A stretch of DNA of 32,235 bases from Branchiostoma floridae (Eukaryota; Chordata; Leptocardii; Amphioxiformes; Branchiostomatidae): NCBI RefSeq assembly GCF_000003815.2, contig NW_023365785.1, forward strand, positions 92,324-124,558, in the 5' to 3' direction. The translations under genes were made by a program, and so were the position numbers. The notes beneath the pieces were generated by a model that saw only the letters and a list, made by a program, of their open reading frames with translations, made no database searches and was not told where the DNA came from. Positions 18,863-28,364 of the stretch are shown piece by piece; the first letter of the stretch is position 1, and each line of letters opens with the position of its first letter.

Positions 18863-19392
18863 CTGCTTTATTTGGTCAATAGTTTGCCAAAGTGTAAGGA
18901 AGCAACAGACACTCACATATCAAGCTCACATACACACAACAACCTGATCTGATGCTCCTTGAGAAGTAATTTGAGAAAAAGTGAGCCAGCAACTATTCGC
19001 CTAGATGAGATTACTGAAAGCATTTTTTCCCTTGACATGATAAGAGAAATTATCGGTGAGTAATCTTCTCCAATCCATAGACAACTGGCAGCTAGGTCTA
19101 GCCGGCTATTGTAGTGTACCTCCAGCAGATGTTATCGTTTTGGGGCCTTTTAGCTTTTTGTTCAAAGTGTTGGGCTTTCTATCTTGTATTGTTTTCTTCC
19201 TGTCTGTTTGGCTGGCGGACACGAAGTCAACTGTACAGAATGTAAAGCCCAACAAGAAGGCCCAGAAACACGTCAAAAACCGCAAAACCTCTGATTGGGG
19301 AGAAATAGTAGCGCTGTAAGTAGCGATTCACATGTAGATTTTGGGGCCCGGAAGGAGGGTAAGGTATATATACATTTGTAGCTCAGCGGTGA
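18863..19392 (+). repeat. Segmental tandem duplication, copy A
   Basis: The sequence from CTGCTTTATTTGG through a TACTCTCC-family fold-back (19117-19308) to GGGTAAGGTATATA and CTCAGCGGTG recurs at 19529-20075 in the same order, offset about 670 bp. Copy A lacks the palindromic insertion present in copy B (site at 19014-19020). Confidence 0.65.
19117..19308. mobile_element. Fold-back MITE, TACTCTCC family, diverged copy
   Basis: The ends TACCTCCAGCAGATGTT and AACCTCTGATTGGGGAG are imperfect complements. The interior carries the family blocks GGGCTTTCTAT and AAAGCCC. It lies inside duplicated segment A. Confidence 0.6.
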
Positions 19393-19672
19393 AAGGGATC
19401 CCATAAGCAAATGGCTCTATGTTTATATGAGCTCTTACTGGCAATGTATTTAATGATGAAATATATATATATATATTTTAAATTGAAGGCTTAGATATCA
19501 AAGAGATTATTTCAGGTTAATACTTTTCTGCTTTATTTGAGCAATAGTTTGCCCAAATTAAGAGAAACAGCAGACAACACACACAAAGCTCGCACATGTA
19601 CAGCAACCTGATGCCGCCAGATAAGTTGATACAAAGTGAGTCAGCAACGATTCTCGCTTAGATTAGTGAAAG

Positions 19673-19696
19673 CAAGGAGGTTATATAACCTCCTTG
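19673..19696. mobile_element. Miniature palindromic insertion (24 bp), perfect palindrome
   Basis: CAAGGAGGTTAT is followed directly by its complement. Identical 7-mers GTGAAAG flank it (19666-19672 and 19697-19703). Duplicated segment A shows the unoccupied site as ACTGAAAG followed by CATTT (around 19014-19025). The palindrome plus one copy of the 7-mer is therefore a net insertion. Confidence 0.8.
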
Positions 19697-19790
19697 GTGA
19701 AAGCAATATTTCTTTGGCGTGATAAGAGACATTATAGGTAAGTAATGTTCTTCCAACCACCGCCAACTGACAGGTCTAGACATGTTAGTG

Positions 19791-19988
19791 TACTCTCCAA
19801 GCAAAGGTGTTTTCGGCAGTTTTTGACGTGTTCAGTTGGGTCTCTTTGCTGGGCTTTCTATTGTGTATTGTTTTCTTCACGTCTGTTTGGCCGGCGAACA
19901 TGAAGGCTCCTGTACAAAATTGAAAGCCCCACAAAAGGCCTAAAACACATGAAAAACAGCCGAAGCGCAACCTCTGCTTGGAGAGATA
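19791..19988. mobile_element. Fold-back MITE, TACTCTCC family
   Basis: It begins TACTCTCCAAGCAAAGGTG and ends CAACCTCTGCTTGGAGAGATA. The interior has GACGTGTTC, GGGCTTTCTATTGTGTA and complements. It is orthologous in position to the copy at 19117-19308 within the tandem duplication. Confidence 0.75.
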
Positions 19989-20079
19989 CAGTATAATACA
20001 CATAGTGTAATACACATCTATGTAGAATTTTTGCCCTGTAGGAGTGTAAGGTAAATATAGCTTAGTTCACGGTGATATG

Positions 20080-20253
20080 TACTCCCCACGCAAAAGGACT
20101 GGTTTTAACGTTTTTTTTTTTTTTTTTATTTTGCTATGTCGCCAAACCAAGTGTTTAAAGAGGAAGTTTAAACAAAAAAGAAGGCCCGACAAAACCGCCT
20201 GAAAAAAAACACGTCAAAACCAGTCGGAAGCTCCTTGCAGAGGTTTGGGAGCA
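20080..20253. mobile_element. Fold-back MITE, TACTCTCC family, diverged copy
   Basis: TACTCCCCACGCAAAAGG followed by GACTGGTTTTAACG is mirrored by CGTCAAAACCAGTC and a right end with CCTTGCAGAGGTTTGGGAG. A long T-run sits in the left arm. It is immediately adjacent to duplicated segment B. Confidence 0.6.
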
Positions 20254-20504
20254 AAATTGCGGCATTGTTATGTGCCGCGTCTTTCGTCCGCCCTCCCCAA
20301 CAAGGGCGGGACAAGAAAGAGGCATATGATAAAGTCTCAAATTTTTCCCAACTGCTCGGAGCCGAATCTCTGTTTGGGGCGCGTAAGGGCAGGCAATATG
20401 CCTAACTAGTCGATCCATGGTGGGTTTGATAACAAATACACATCTGTGTTTGGTTGGTGTGAATGAAAGATGTAAAAGGCCCCTCCCCCTGGAGTTAATC
20501 CTCG

Positions 20505-20800
20505 ATGTAGTTTTTCAAAACCGACGTCGGTTTTCAAAGCGATGTAGTTTTTCAAAACCGACGTCGGTTTTCAAAGCGATGTTGTTTTTAGAATCGACGT
20601 CGGTTTTCAAAGCGATGTGGTTTTTCAAAACCGACGTCGGTGTTCAAAGCGATGTGGTTTTTGAGAACCGACGTCAGTTTTCGAAAGCGACGTGTATTTT
20701 CAAAACCGACGTCGGATTTCGAAAGAGCTTCGACGTCGGGTTTCGACGTCGGGTTTCAAAAAAGCGATGTCGGTTTTCAAACAGCGACGTTGCAACGTAA
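20505..20800. repeat. Minisatellite, about 37-bp units centred on GACGTC palindromes
   Basis: CGACGTCGG or close variants begin at 20522, 20559, 20595, 20632, 20669, 20707, 20731 and 20744. The first six are spaced 36-38 bp. Each unit contains AAAACCGACGTCGGTTTT, itself an 18-bp palindrome, and a GCGATGTnGTTTTTC spacer. The period is not a multiple of three, so the open frame across it is not a gene. Units shorten and decay to the right. Confidence 0.9.
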
Positions 20801-21100
20801 AATAACGAGCGAGAGGTGACCGTGACATCGGATACCTAAAACGTCGACCGACGCGCAACCGGGCTATCGGCCTCAAAATACAACGCTCGGAACCGCAAAC
20901 TACACAATTACCCACATGTGCATGTTACTTGTACAATGGAAATTTGAATGTATCTCCCTCTTTTTTATGATGTTTAATCCCAACCATTCATTGGGGTTTG
21001 TCGTATTCTATTCCACTTCGTCAATTACAATATAGGTCAGTCGCCATCCATGAAATTCACACGCTATACAGTAAAAGCCGATGAATTGCACACCCCATTT

Positions 21101-21244
21101 GCCAGTGTATTTCGTGCAATTATCCGGGTGGTGCAATAACGCGAAGTTATCTTGCTGGACCGCACGGGTTTGAGATTTGGGATTCCGTGCAATATTTAAA
21201 CAGAAGTGTGCGGTAATCCGTTGTGTAATTACCTGGCTTCTACT
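21101..21244 (+). repeat. Dispersed repeat, copy 1
   Basis: The sequence from GCCAGTGTATTTCGTGCAAT to CCTGGCTTCTACT matches 22637-22774 at most positions, including ATCCGGGTGGTGCAA, GATTCCGTGCAAT and GTGTGCGGTAATCCG. The second copy lies inside the long TAATCTCC-type element, so this copy may be a fragment of the same transposon without its termini. Confidence 0.65.
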
Positions 21245-21470
21245 GCATATAGCGTTACAGTTTGGCTGATGCAAGGTGTATGTTGTGCATGAATGTTTCG
21301 GGTCAGAACACCCTGTGCCATATCTGTCACCATGGGTCAATGTTAACATCAATTTGCGGAACCGCATGGAACCACAGATCTCTCAAATAACGCTAGCTAT
21401 GCAGCTCTGGTGATCGGTTTATCAGAAATATAGACCTTCACCCGAGCCGCTTCCTTCATAAAGTCAAGGT
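21245..21470. other. Unassigned stretch, no supported gene
   Basis: Nothing recognisable between the dispersed repeat copy and the palindromic insertion at 21476. Confidence 0.35.
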
Positions 21471-21475
21471 TAATT

Positions 21476-21506
21476 CAAGGACGTTACATAGGTTCTAACG
21501 TCCTTA
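21476..21506. mobile_element. Miniature palindromic insertion (31 bp)
   Basis: CAAGGACGTTA and TAACGTCCTTA form 10-bp perfect inner arms around CATAGGTTC. Flanking 7-mers GTTAATT (21469-21475) and GTTAAAC (21507-21513) share their first five bases. It is a variant (GGACG for GGAGG) of the 2822-2858 family. Confidence 0.45.
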
Positions 21507-21897
21507 GTTAAACCAAGTCCTTTGCTATAGTCTTTTCCACCAAAAACCTACTTCCCTCACCAAAATTTATCTAATCGCCCGCATGGCAGACTTCACTGAG
21601 TGCGATCGACTGTCTGACTTAAATTCTTATCGAGAGCAACAGGACGAACCGGTGTTCAAACAGTCTTCGCTGAACTTCCGGTATAGACTAAGATGGATAT
21701 ACCCGGTTCCCCTCTCTTAAAATACATACTGTTCTGACTCCATGTATACATAATTGAAAACCCCTACGTGTGTGCTGTGCGAAACGCGTCCAACTTTGCG
21801 TACATAAATACTAATCGAATATGGTGATCTACACACGTGTTATACATGCTCTTTCTGAATTAGTATCATGGCTTACAGTCTGGTGAGTGGTCCTTAC

Positions 21898-22012
21898 TAG
21901 CCTGGGTACCATTCGATTTCTACCGGGGCTCCTTCCACTCGCTACCCATTATTTTAGGGCTAGGGTAGCGAGTGTAAGGAGCCCCGGTAGAAATTGGATG
22001 GTACCCAGGCTA
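21898..22012. mobile_element. Fold-back element, TAGCCTGG termini, 9-bp duplication
   Basis: Arms of 50 bp (from 21898 and to 22012) pair at all but three positions, with TAGCCTGGGTACC at each end and a 15-bp loop. Flanks GGTCCTTAC (21889-21897) and GGTTCTTAC (22013-22021) agree at 8 of 9. The same termini occur at 31166-31250. Confidence 0.85.
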
Positions 22013-22021
22013 GGTTCTTAC

Positions 22022-22370
22022 AGCCCTCTGGATAGAATTATTTGGCTAAAGGTCTAATCATGTGATTCGGTATTTGCTTACCTAGCATGTCCTTGACGGT
22101 CTGACCAGATTATCTCCTGTTGCTTGCGTCATCAGTTTCCACCATGTGCCATGTCATGTGAGCTCGCCCTCGTGCCTAGCTCAGTGTGGGGATTGGGGAA
22201 TTTTCCACCACGAGGTCATAGTCTTCTGACGTGGTTAGGCCACAAAATGTCACCAGCCCCTTCAAAATATCCGCTGGCATTAGCTGGTGACATCATGCAA
22301 TCCTGCATGCTGTATTCTTTTCACGTAAAGTAGGACGCCTGGTCTGAATGGAGAATTGTACATGCATACG
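22022..22370. other. Unassigned stretch, no supported gene
   Basis: A 69-codon frame at 22124-22333 has no family resemblance or splice context. Nothing else is seen. Confidence 0.35.
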
Positions 22371-22377
22371 AATATGT

Positions 22378-22816
22378 CAATCTACGAGCAGAACCTACGG
22401 TGGCATAGAATAGTATCAAAAGCTGGCAAAGAAATGTAGCCTTCAATGGCTACAGAAGGTTGTAAAACGATAATCCCAGCTAATTTTCACGCTGGAGTAA
22501 GTGAACAAGGGGAGGCGAGTAGAAACGCGTTCATGAAAAGATCGCCCCTCCCCTTGCGTTTGCGTTCTGCGGCAGATCCTTCGGTAGCCAATGCGCCGGC
22601 TACACCCCTTCGCCAGCGTTTGGCACTACCCAAGTTGCCAGTACATTTCGTGCAATTTATCCGGGTGATGCAACAATGCGGAGTTACCCAGCTGCCCAGC
22701 ACCACGGGATTTTGAGATTCCGTGCAATTAACAAAGTGTGCGGTTATCCGTTGTGCAATTAACTGGCTTCTACTTTACTAATGTTTTATGCTACCGTAGG
22801 ATCTGCTAGGAGATTA
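22378..22816. mobile_element. TAATCTCC-type element, long copy
   Basis: The left end (CAATCTACGAGCAGAACC, then TACGGTGGCATA and TAGTATCAAA) and right end (TATGCTACCGTAGGATC, then TAGGAGATTA) match the TIRs of 9089-9225. At 439 bp it is longer than the other copies and holds the dispersed repeat at 22637-22774. Flanks agree at only 5 of 9, so the duplication is eroded. Confidence 0.7.
22637..22774 (+). repeat. Dispersed repeat, copy 2, inside the long MITE
   Basis: It matches 21101-21244 (GTGCAATTTATCCGGGT, GATTCCGTGCAATTA, GTGTGCGGTTATCCG, CTGGCTTCTACT). Its position inside the TAATCTCC-type element suggests the interior of that transposon family. Confidence 0.65.
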
Positions 22817-23028
22817 CCAATAGCCTCTCCTGAAGTAAACTTCTCCTAACGAAAGAGTCATTTTCCGAGAAACTCCAAGCTAACTGTGATTGATGATATA
22901 TTTCACGGACCAGTTGTTATCTGTGCTAACTGAGTGGGCGTGAGTGTGGCAGGGCAGATGAGCCCAGGGCAGATGAGCCGTGCGGACTACTGGTAATTGA
23001 AGACACACGTCGTAACCTGGCACTTGAT

Positions 23029-23208
23029 TACTCTCCAAGCAGAGGTTAGGCTCCGTCTGTTTTTTGACGTTTTTAGGCGCTTTTATCGGGCTTTCTATCT
23101 TTTGTACCCTTTTCTGGGCGTCTTAGGCCGCGAGGTACAAAATCGAAAGCCCGATACGCGTTAAAAACGCCTAAAAATAGCCGGAGCCTAACCTCTGCTT
23201 GGAGCGTA
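23029..23208. mobile_element. Fold-back MITE, TACTCTCC family, best preserved copy
   Basis: It starts TACTCTCCAAGCAGAGGTTA and ends with the near-perfect complement. Pairing continues through GGCTCCG, AAACGCC-type and GGGCTTTC blocks, so nearly all 180 bp can fold. Flanks GCACTTGAT (23020-23028) and GCACTTCAT (23209-23217) agree at 8 of 9, supporting a 9-bp duplication. Confidence 0.85.
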
Positions 23209-25115
23209 GCACTTCATACAGGGGATGATTTGAGCAGTAAGGCTAACGCCACATGTCTCCAAACCGTTTGTGGAAACGAACAATAAAAATTTATACGTTA
23301 AGATATACACAAATAATGTCCACGACTGTTCCCTTTACTTCTTGTGTAGTTTTGATTTGTCTTTTACATCATACCGTCCGTTCCTGAAAGCTGCCCGGCT
23401 GGGCCCCGGTTTGGACATGTGACATAGGCCTAAGCCCTAAAGTATGTCTCATTGGATCAATTGTAACCGTATGAACTTGAAAGTCACGCGATGAAGAACG
23501 GATAGTTTAAAACAGTGACTACCATTGTTTTGTTTGGCTAAGTCTGTTCCACATCTCTTCAGTGAGTCAAAGTGCAACACAGACGTTTTATCTGAATCAC
23601 GAGACTGAGGAAGAATATCATCGTGTCAAGTAGTGTCAGGCCAGGGGGATCAGTGGGTCTTCTGTACCCGTAGGGGGCTGGTGCCGCCCCGTATACGGCT
23701 GCACTGTTAGGCCATGTTGATTTGATTATATGGATTAATCCAAAAACTGGTGCAAGCGTGCGAATAAATAAAAAAAGTCTGACAAAAAAGTTGCCTTCAT
23801 AATTAAATCAAAGATTGAACAGATGACTGAACACACAGAGTATAGTGCACCAAACAACAGATTCTTCATTTTTGTTCTTTCACATCTTCTTTGAGCTTGT
23901 GTTGTTCTATGACATTAGTATACGTTTTCCGATATTCATTTTTGCAATCCACGGCATATATTTACTTACTTTGTACCTGCTTTGTACGATTTACAGTATT
24001 TCTTTACCTATTTTGGAAACGTCCAAAAATTGATGCGCGCGTAGATGTCATCCATATAATCAAATCAACATGGCCTAAACGGTTATGCCGTGAATCATGG
24101 CCTACCCCATACGTATCCGGCAGGCGTTATGTGCTTAACACGTGTGATGACTACTCAAATCTCCATGTCGCCTACGCGATTAGCACAGAATAAAGGCGAT
24201 CTTCTTTCACAAACGTTATATATCCTGGTTTAAGGGACAAGTCATTATTCATAGTGAGATGTGAGGGGGCTTGACTTGCATATCGTGCATTTGAGACATT
24301 GAAATGGGTAAATGGTACGATATGTATAATATGATGATGATGTATATACTAGTATGATATACTAAAATCGTGCGAAAATAGGCCGGGAACACGAGTAAAA
24401 TCGTTTATCAATCTATATAGCGCACAATAGAAACCACCATTACATATAAAAATATTAATGTGTCTGAACAATTTGTCTCCGGCAGTGCTTTGTGATACAA
24501 ATCACATCAATCAGTACAGTACAGTTAGACTGACGGCACAGTCATTATTGTCTAGGCAACCACAGTGCTTCCTTTTGAGTGTCCCGCACCTGTTGCTCCG
24601 GCAATTGATAACAGTTTTACTTTGGCTTAGGTCCCATTTCCGAAACGGGGCCCGGTCGGGATGTTTGCGAAAACGACAAATAAAAGTGTTAACCAAGAAA
24701 TTTACACAAATTATGCTCCTGACAATTTTATATATTCTGTTTGTTTTGTTGTCCTTCTTCATATTTTTTGTTTCCGAAAGCTACCCAGCCTGGCCCCGGG
24801 TTTGGAATTGGAACGTAGGCCTTACGTGTGTGACGTCATTATTCAGTACAGTGTCCATACAATCAGGACTTAGTTAAAATCACCTGATTAACTGATTTAT
24901 TGTTTGGCTATACATGCTTTTAGTGCGTGTGAAATATGAAAACATATTGCACGCATATAGATGACGAATAGGGCGTCTTATGGCATACAGGTTAATCATT
25001 AGTTGTGTAATGTGTCACACAAACATGCGATTTATTGACGTCATGTCCGTGTATGTAAACGATCAATCAACGTCAAACACGTAGCTCTATAATGTAACAA
25101 GGTCTTCTGCAGTCA
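23209..25115. other. Repeat-rich stretch, no supported gene
   Basis: A block near 23335-23440 (AAGCTGCCCGGCTGGGCCCC) recurs near 24740-24840 (AAGCTACCCAGCCTGGCCCC). Around 23910-24060 lies a diverged copy of the 13850-13995 repeat. GTGCGAATAAA...GTTGCCTTCAT near 23757 matches 11347. Perfect CRE palindromes TGACGTCA occur near 24831 and 25037. No coding frame shows family resemblance. Confidence 0.35.
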
Positions 25116-25120
25116 TATGA

Positions 25121-25828
25121 CTATTATTTCAACTTGCTCTATTCACAGCCCAACACATAAACCATACTCTCCCCGATACCTTTGACAGCTTTCTTAATTT
25201 TCGCTCGCAGTTTCACAATTATCAAACTCGCCAAAGCACAAATCTGCACATCCCCCTATTCAGAACCTCTCTTGCCCAAATGTCTGTTAAATACATGTGT
25301 GTTAAAATATGGAATAGTCTTCCCCCCTCCCTTAAGAACCTTACTTCCTCTCTCCTGACTTTTAAACGTAATCTGAAAATCCATATGTTAATCCATCCGA
25401 GCCCCCTGTAGTAGCCACATTTTTTCTTTTTAATCATATTATCTTAATTCATTCCATTATTTGATTATCCTTATTGCACTATTATCATTTTCTAAGTATT
25501 ATGCTGATTTATTATTTATTGTTAAGTCAAACCATTAATTACTTGGTTATCCTTATTGCATCATTATTATTTTCTACGTATTACGTTACTTTATCATCCA
25601 TTGTTAATTCATACCATTAAATACTTGTTTATCCTTATTGTATTATTATTATTCTATGTATTACTTTACTTTATTATTATATATCATAATCAATTTTGTT
25701 TAGTTTAAAGGAGGAGGGCTAAGTATAAGCTTCACAAGCTTTTTCCCTCCTCCTGCACCTGTTTTATCCATTGTTTTCGTTTTGTGTTTTAATGTAATAC
25801 TTGTGTGCGAATAAATAAATAAATAAAC
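25121..25828 (+). pseudogene. Non-LTR retrotransposon 3' end, 5'-truncated
   Basis: A 96-codon frame (25121-25411, no ATG) encodes TAQHINHTLPDTFDSFL, HNYQTR, LHIPLFRTSLAQMSVKY and IWNSLPPSLKN...FKRNLK. This is the widespread post-reverse-transcriptase tail of animal LINE proteins. The 3' UTR holds three tandem copies of about 80 bp (from 25444, 25522 and 25604). It then has a stem GGAGGAGGG/CCCTCCTCC (25710-25718/25745-25753) with an inner AAGCTT hairpin, and ends in an AATA-repeat tail at about 25808-25828. The stem near the tail is probably the element's own reverse-transcriptase recognition structure. Confidence 0.85.
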
Positions 25829-25880
25829 AATTAGGTAGATCAACGTCTATCATATTCGTGGGCTAACTCCGGTAACTACA

Positions 25881-26128
25881 GGTGCACTCTCACTGCACCT
25901 GCGTCACACTTGTGTCACTGCGGGGTTCGAAAGATACTCAACGAATTTCAGAGATAAGGAACTAATTGTCTTACTTTTTGTGTATTTTGCCGTCTTCTCA
26001 GTTATACTTTTACATCTTACGCAATATCTAAATTATTAAAAAAAAATCGGAGAAAATAACAAAACAGTGACACAGTGAACGAACCTTGCAGTGACGTAAG
26101 CGTGACGCAAGTGCAGTGAGAGTGCATC
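25881..26128. mobile_element. MITE with about 49-bp terminal inverted repeats
   Basis: The left arm, from GGTGCACTCTCACTGCACCTG to GGGGTTCG, pairs at roughly 80% with the right arm, from CGAACCTTGC to CAGTGAGAGTGCATC. The interior is AT-rich. Flanking 9-mers agree at only 5 of 9. It ends 200 bp upstream of the first recognised transporter exon, in the presumed preceding intron. Confidence 0.7.
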
Positions 26129-26328
26129 TTACGTCCACATATCATCATGAGTTGAGAAATGCTCTCAAAAAAACTTGTCTCTGATCTGCCACACCCTATA
26201 ATGATCTCCTATGGTCAGTTACAATTTACCATTTGTATCATGGACAAATTTGTGGCGAAATGATGTTGTGAATGCGAACTTATGTTGTCCTTTCTAAAAT
26301 TCTTGGTCCAACTTTCTCTCTCCACCAG

Positions 26329-26457
26329 GCGTGCTGACGTTTGTCAACTGCGCCAACGTGCGGTGGGTGACGAGAGTGCAGGACGCGTTCGCCTACGCTG
26401 GCGTGGCAGCCTGCGTCATGGTCATCATCTCCGGGGTCGTCCATGTCCTCATGACAG
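26329..26457 (+). CDS. SLC7-type amino-acid transporter, internal exon (about TM5)
   Basis: The acceptor TTTCTCTCTCCACCAG ends at 26328 and the donor (GACAG then GTTCGT) follows 26457. The exon encodes VLTFVNCANVRWVTRVQD followed by a hydrophobic helix (ACVMVIISGVVHVLMTG). The NC..VRW.TRVQD block is a hallmark of the heteromeric amino-acid transporter light chains (SLC7A5-A13), just before TM5. These are 12-helix exchangers of the APC fold. The exon starts two nucleotides into a codon set and ends with one extra nucleotide, matching the next exon. GC-rich third positions contrast with the AT-rich surroundings and support real coding. No earlier exon (start, TM1-4) is visible in the window. 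Confidence 0.9.
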
Positions 26458-26637
26458 GTTCGTACGTGGGGCAGGTTGAGTCTTCTTTTGGCGTAGTGGT
26501 TTCTCTGTGGATGTTTTATGGTCGTACTGTCCAGTGAACTTGTCGAAAGGAGTTAGGGAAATTCTACCGCTACAATGAACCTGCTAATGTTTTACATGTA
26601 CATGGCGTCTGTCTTCTCTGTCATGGCCAGTGGAATA

Positions 26638-27056
26638 NNNNNNNNNNNNNNNNNNNNNNNNNNNNNNNNNNNNNNNNNNNNNNNNNNNNNNNNNNNNNNN
26701 NNNNNNNNNNNNNNNNNNNNNNNNNNNNNNNNNNNNNNNNNNNNNNNNNNNNNNNNNNNNNNNNNNNNNNNNNNNNNNNNNNNNNNNNNNNNNNNNNNNN
26801 NNNNNNNNNNNNNNNNNNNNNNNNNNNNNNNNNNNNNNNNNNNNNNNNNNNNNNNNNNNNNNNNNNNNNNNNNNNNNNNNNNNNNNNNNNNNNNNNNNNN
26901 NNNNNNNNNNNNNNNNNNNNNNNNNNNNNNNNNNNNNNNNNNNNNNNNNNNNNNNNNNNNNNNNNNNNNNNNNNNNNNNNNNNNNNNNNNNNNNNNNNNN
27001 NNNNNNNNNNNNNNNNNNNNNNNNNNNNNNNNNNNNNNNNNNNNNNNNNNNNNNNN
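26638..27056. other. Assembly gap (419 N) in a transporter intron
   Basis: The flanking exons join in phase without additional sequence, so the gap need not hide an exon. Frames shown across it are not real. Confidence 0.95.
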
Positions 27057-27191
27057 CTGTTCATTTAATCTTTTGGACGTGGCTGCCTTTCTTCTTCCAC
27101 TTAATACACTACGATCTTTCAGGCATTGTCCACTCTTGCTGCTTGACACAAATGCATACCAATCTGCTTTTTTCCCTTCTTTTGACTTCAG

Positions 27192-27291
27192 GGGAGATGC
27201 ACGTGTTCCAGAGGCCCTTCAAAGGAACAAATCCCGACATGGGGCGGGCAGCCCTAGCCCTGTACCCAGGACTGTACGCATTTGCCGGATG
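27192..27291 (+). CDS. SLC7-type amino-acid transporter, internal exon (loop and TM6 start)
   Basis: The acceptor CTTTTGACTTCAG ends at 27191 and the donor (GGATG then GTATGT) follows 27291. The exon encodes EMHVFQRPFKGTNPDMG then ALALYPGLYAFAGW. The (A)LYxGLxAxxGW segment is the unwound TM6 substrate-gating region of SLC7 transporters. Its phase (2 nt in, 2 nt out) fits both neighbours: Gly at the upstream join and Trp at the downstream join. The intron after it is 4,039 bp, of which 3,693 bp are a transposon starting 38 bp past the donor. Confidence 0.9.
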
Positions 27292-28364
27292 GTATGTTGA
27301 AACTTTTGAATTTATATCGTTAACAGTAACACTGTGCGAAAGGGTGTGATTTCCGGACAAAGTCGGAGTTGACATATTTTTGGACATGCTAAATATTCGG
27401 ACTGTGTCCGGGCACGATGTTCAATATTTCCCATATCTGGAAATATCATGAGTCAGGAATTGTCTTGTTATGTATCCGGACAAATGAGACTTTCCTGCTT
27501 TTCAAGATACGCGCCATTGACGTTTCTTGCCTCCGAATACGTGATATGTTCTACATTCTTTACATATCCAAGGTCCATATATTTCGATAAGGAATACCCG
27601 GACAAATTAGGAGTTTGCACGAAGCATGATGTGCATTATTTCTGGGCCATTGTCAGATGACATTTTCAATTCATTATGTCTCAGAATATCATGAGTCATG
27701 AAATGTTTCAGCACATGCCCGGACGGATAGAATTTCCCGTTCTTCCGAATACGTTTCAGGGACGTTTCATGTTTTCGAATTCATACTATTTTCTTTTCTT
27801 TCCACTTACGAGACATATCCGCGACAGATATTCCATGGATTAGTTTTAGGACAGATTCGAAGTTAGCATATTCTGACCGTTACCAATAAAGGTATTCTAT
27901 ACGTGAATTGTGAATCGGTGATTGTTTTATTGCGCATCTGAACAAATAAGACTGCATTTTTTGCCGAAATTTTCGCTCCTTCCGAATTCAAATTCCGTTC
28001 CATTTACGACAGATGTCCAAAACAGAAACATTCCAGAGATCAGTTTTCGGACAACTTAATGGTTAACAAATTACTTTTCTTGTCATACATGAATCTGAGA
28101 TTGTTTTGTTGGGTATCCTTAAAAAGGTTTCCTATCTTGTCAAATACACGTCATTAACGTTTTTGCTTCTGTATATGTGTTTTTATTCTACAACGAGTAT
28201 GCCCGATGTCAATGTATGTTTACTCTTTAATTTTCTGGTAATTGAAGCTTAAGCTTCCATATACATGTGCAAATATACTGACATCGACATTTACAATCAA
28301 ATGACACAAAAAGCAATCTTTGCGATGGTAACAATTATGAGTCAAGTATTATTGTTTCTTTGCA

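Larger units (their letters stand above)
19529..20075 (+). repeat. Segmental tandem duplication, copy B
   Basis: It matches copy A across CTGCTTTATTTG, CAATAGTTTGCC, the fold-back at 19791-19988 and the closing GTGTAAGGTAAATA. It differs by a 24-bp palindrome plus 7-bp duplication at 19673-19703. Divergence is substantial, so the duplication is not recent. Confidence 0.65.

Noticed and set aside
19377-19400. tRNA A-box-like TAGCTCAGCGG
   Set aside because: No B box (GGTTCGAnTCC) and no cloverleaf at the right distance. A B-box-like GGGGTTCGA at 25922 is in a MITE arm and also lacks a partner.
20417-20800. 127-codon frame over the minisatellite
   Set aside because: The repeat period is 36-38 bp, so units are read in shifting frames. 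It is open by composition only.
26575-27064. Frames entering the 26638-27056 gap
   Set aside because: They are mostly N. The transporter exons on either side join in phase without them.
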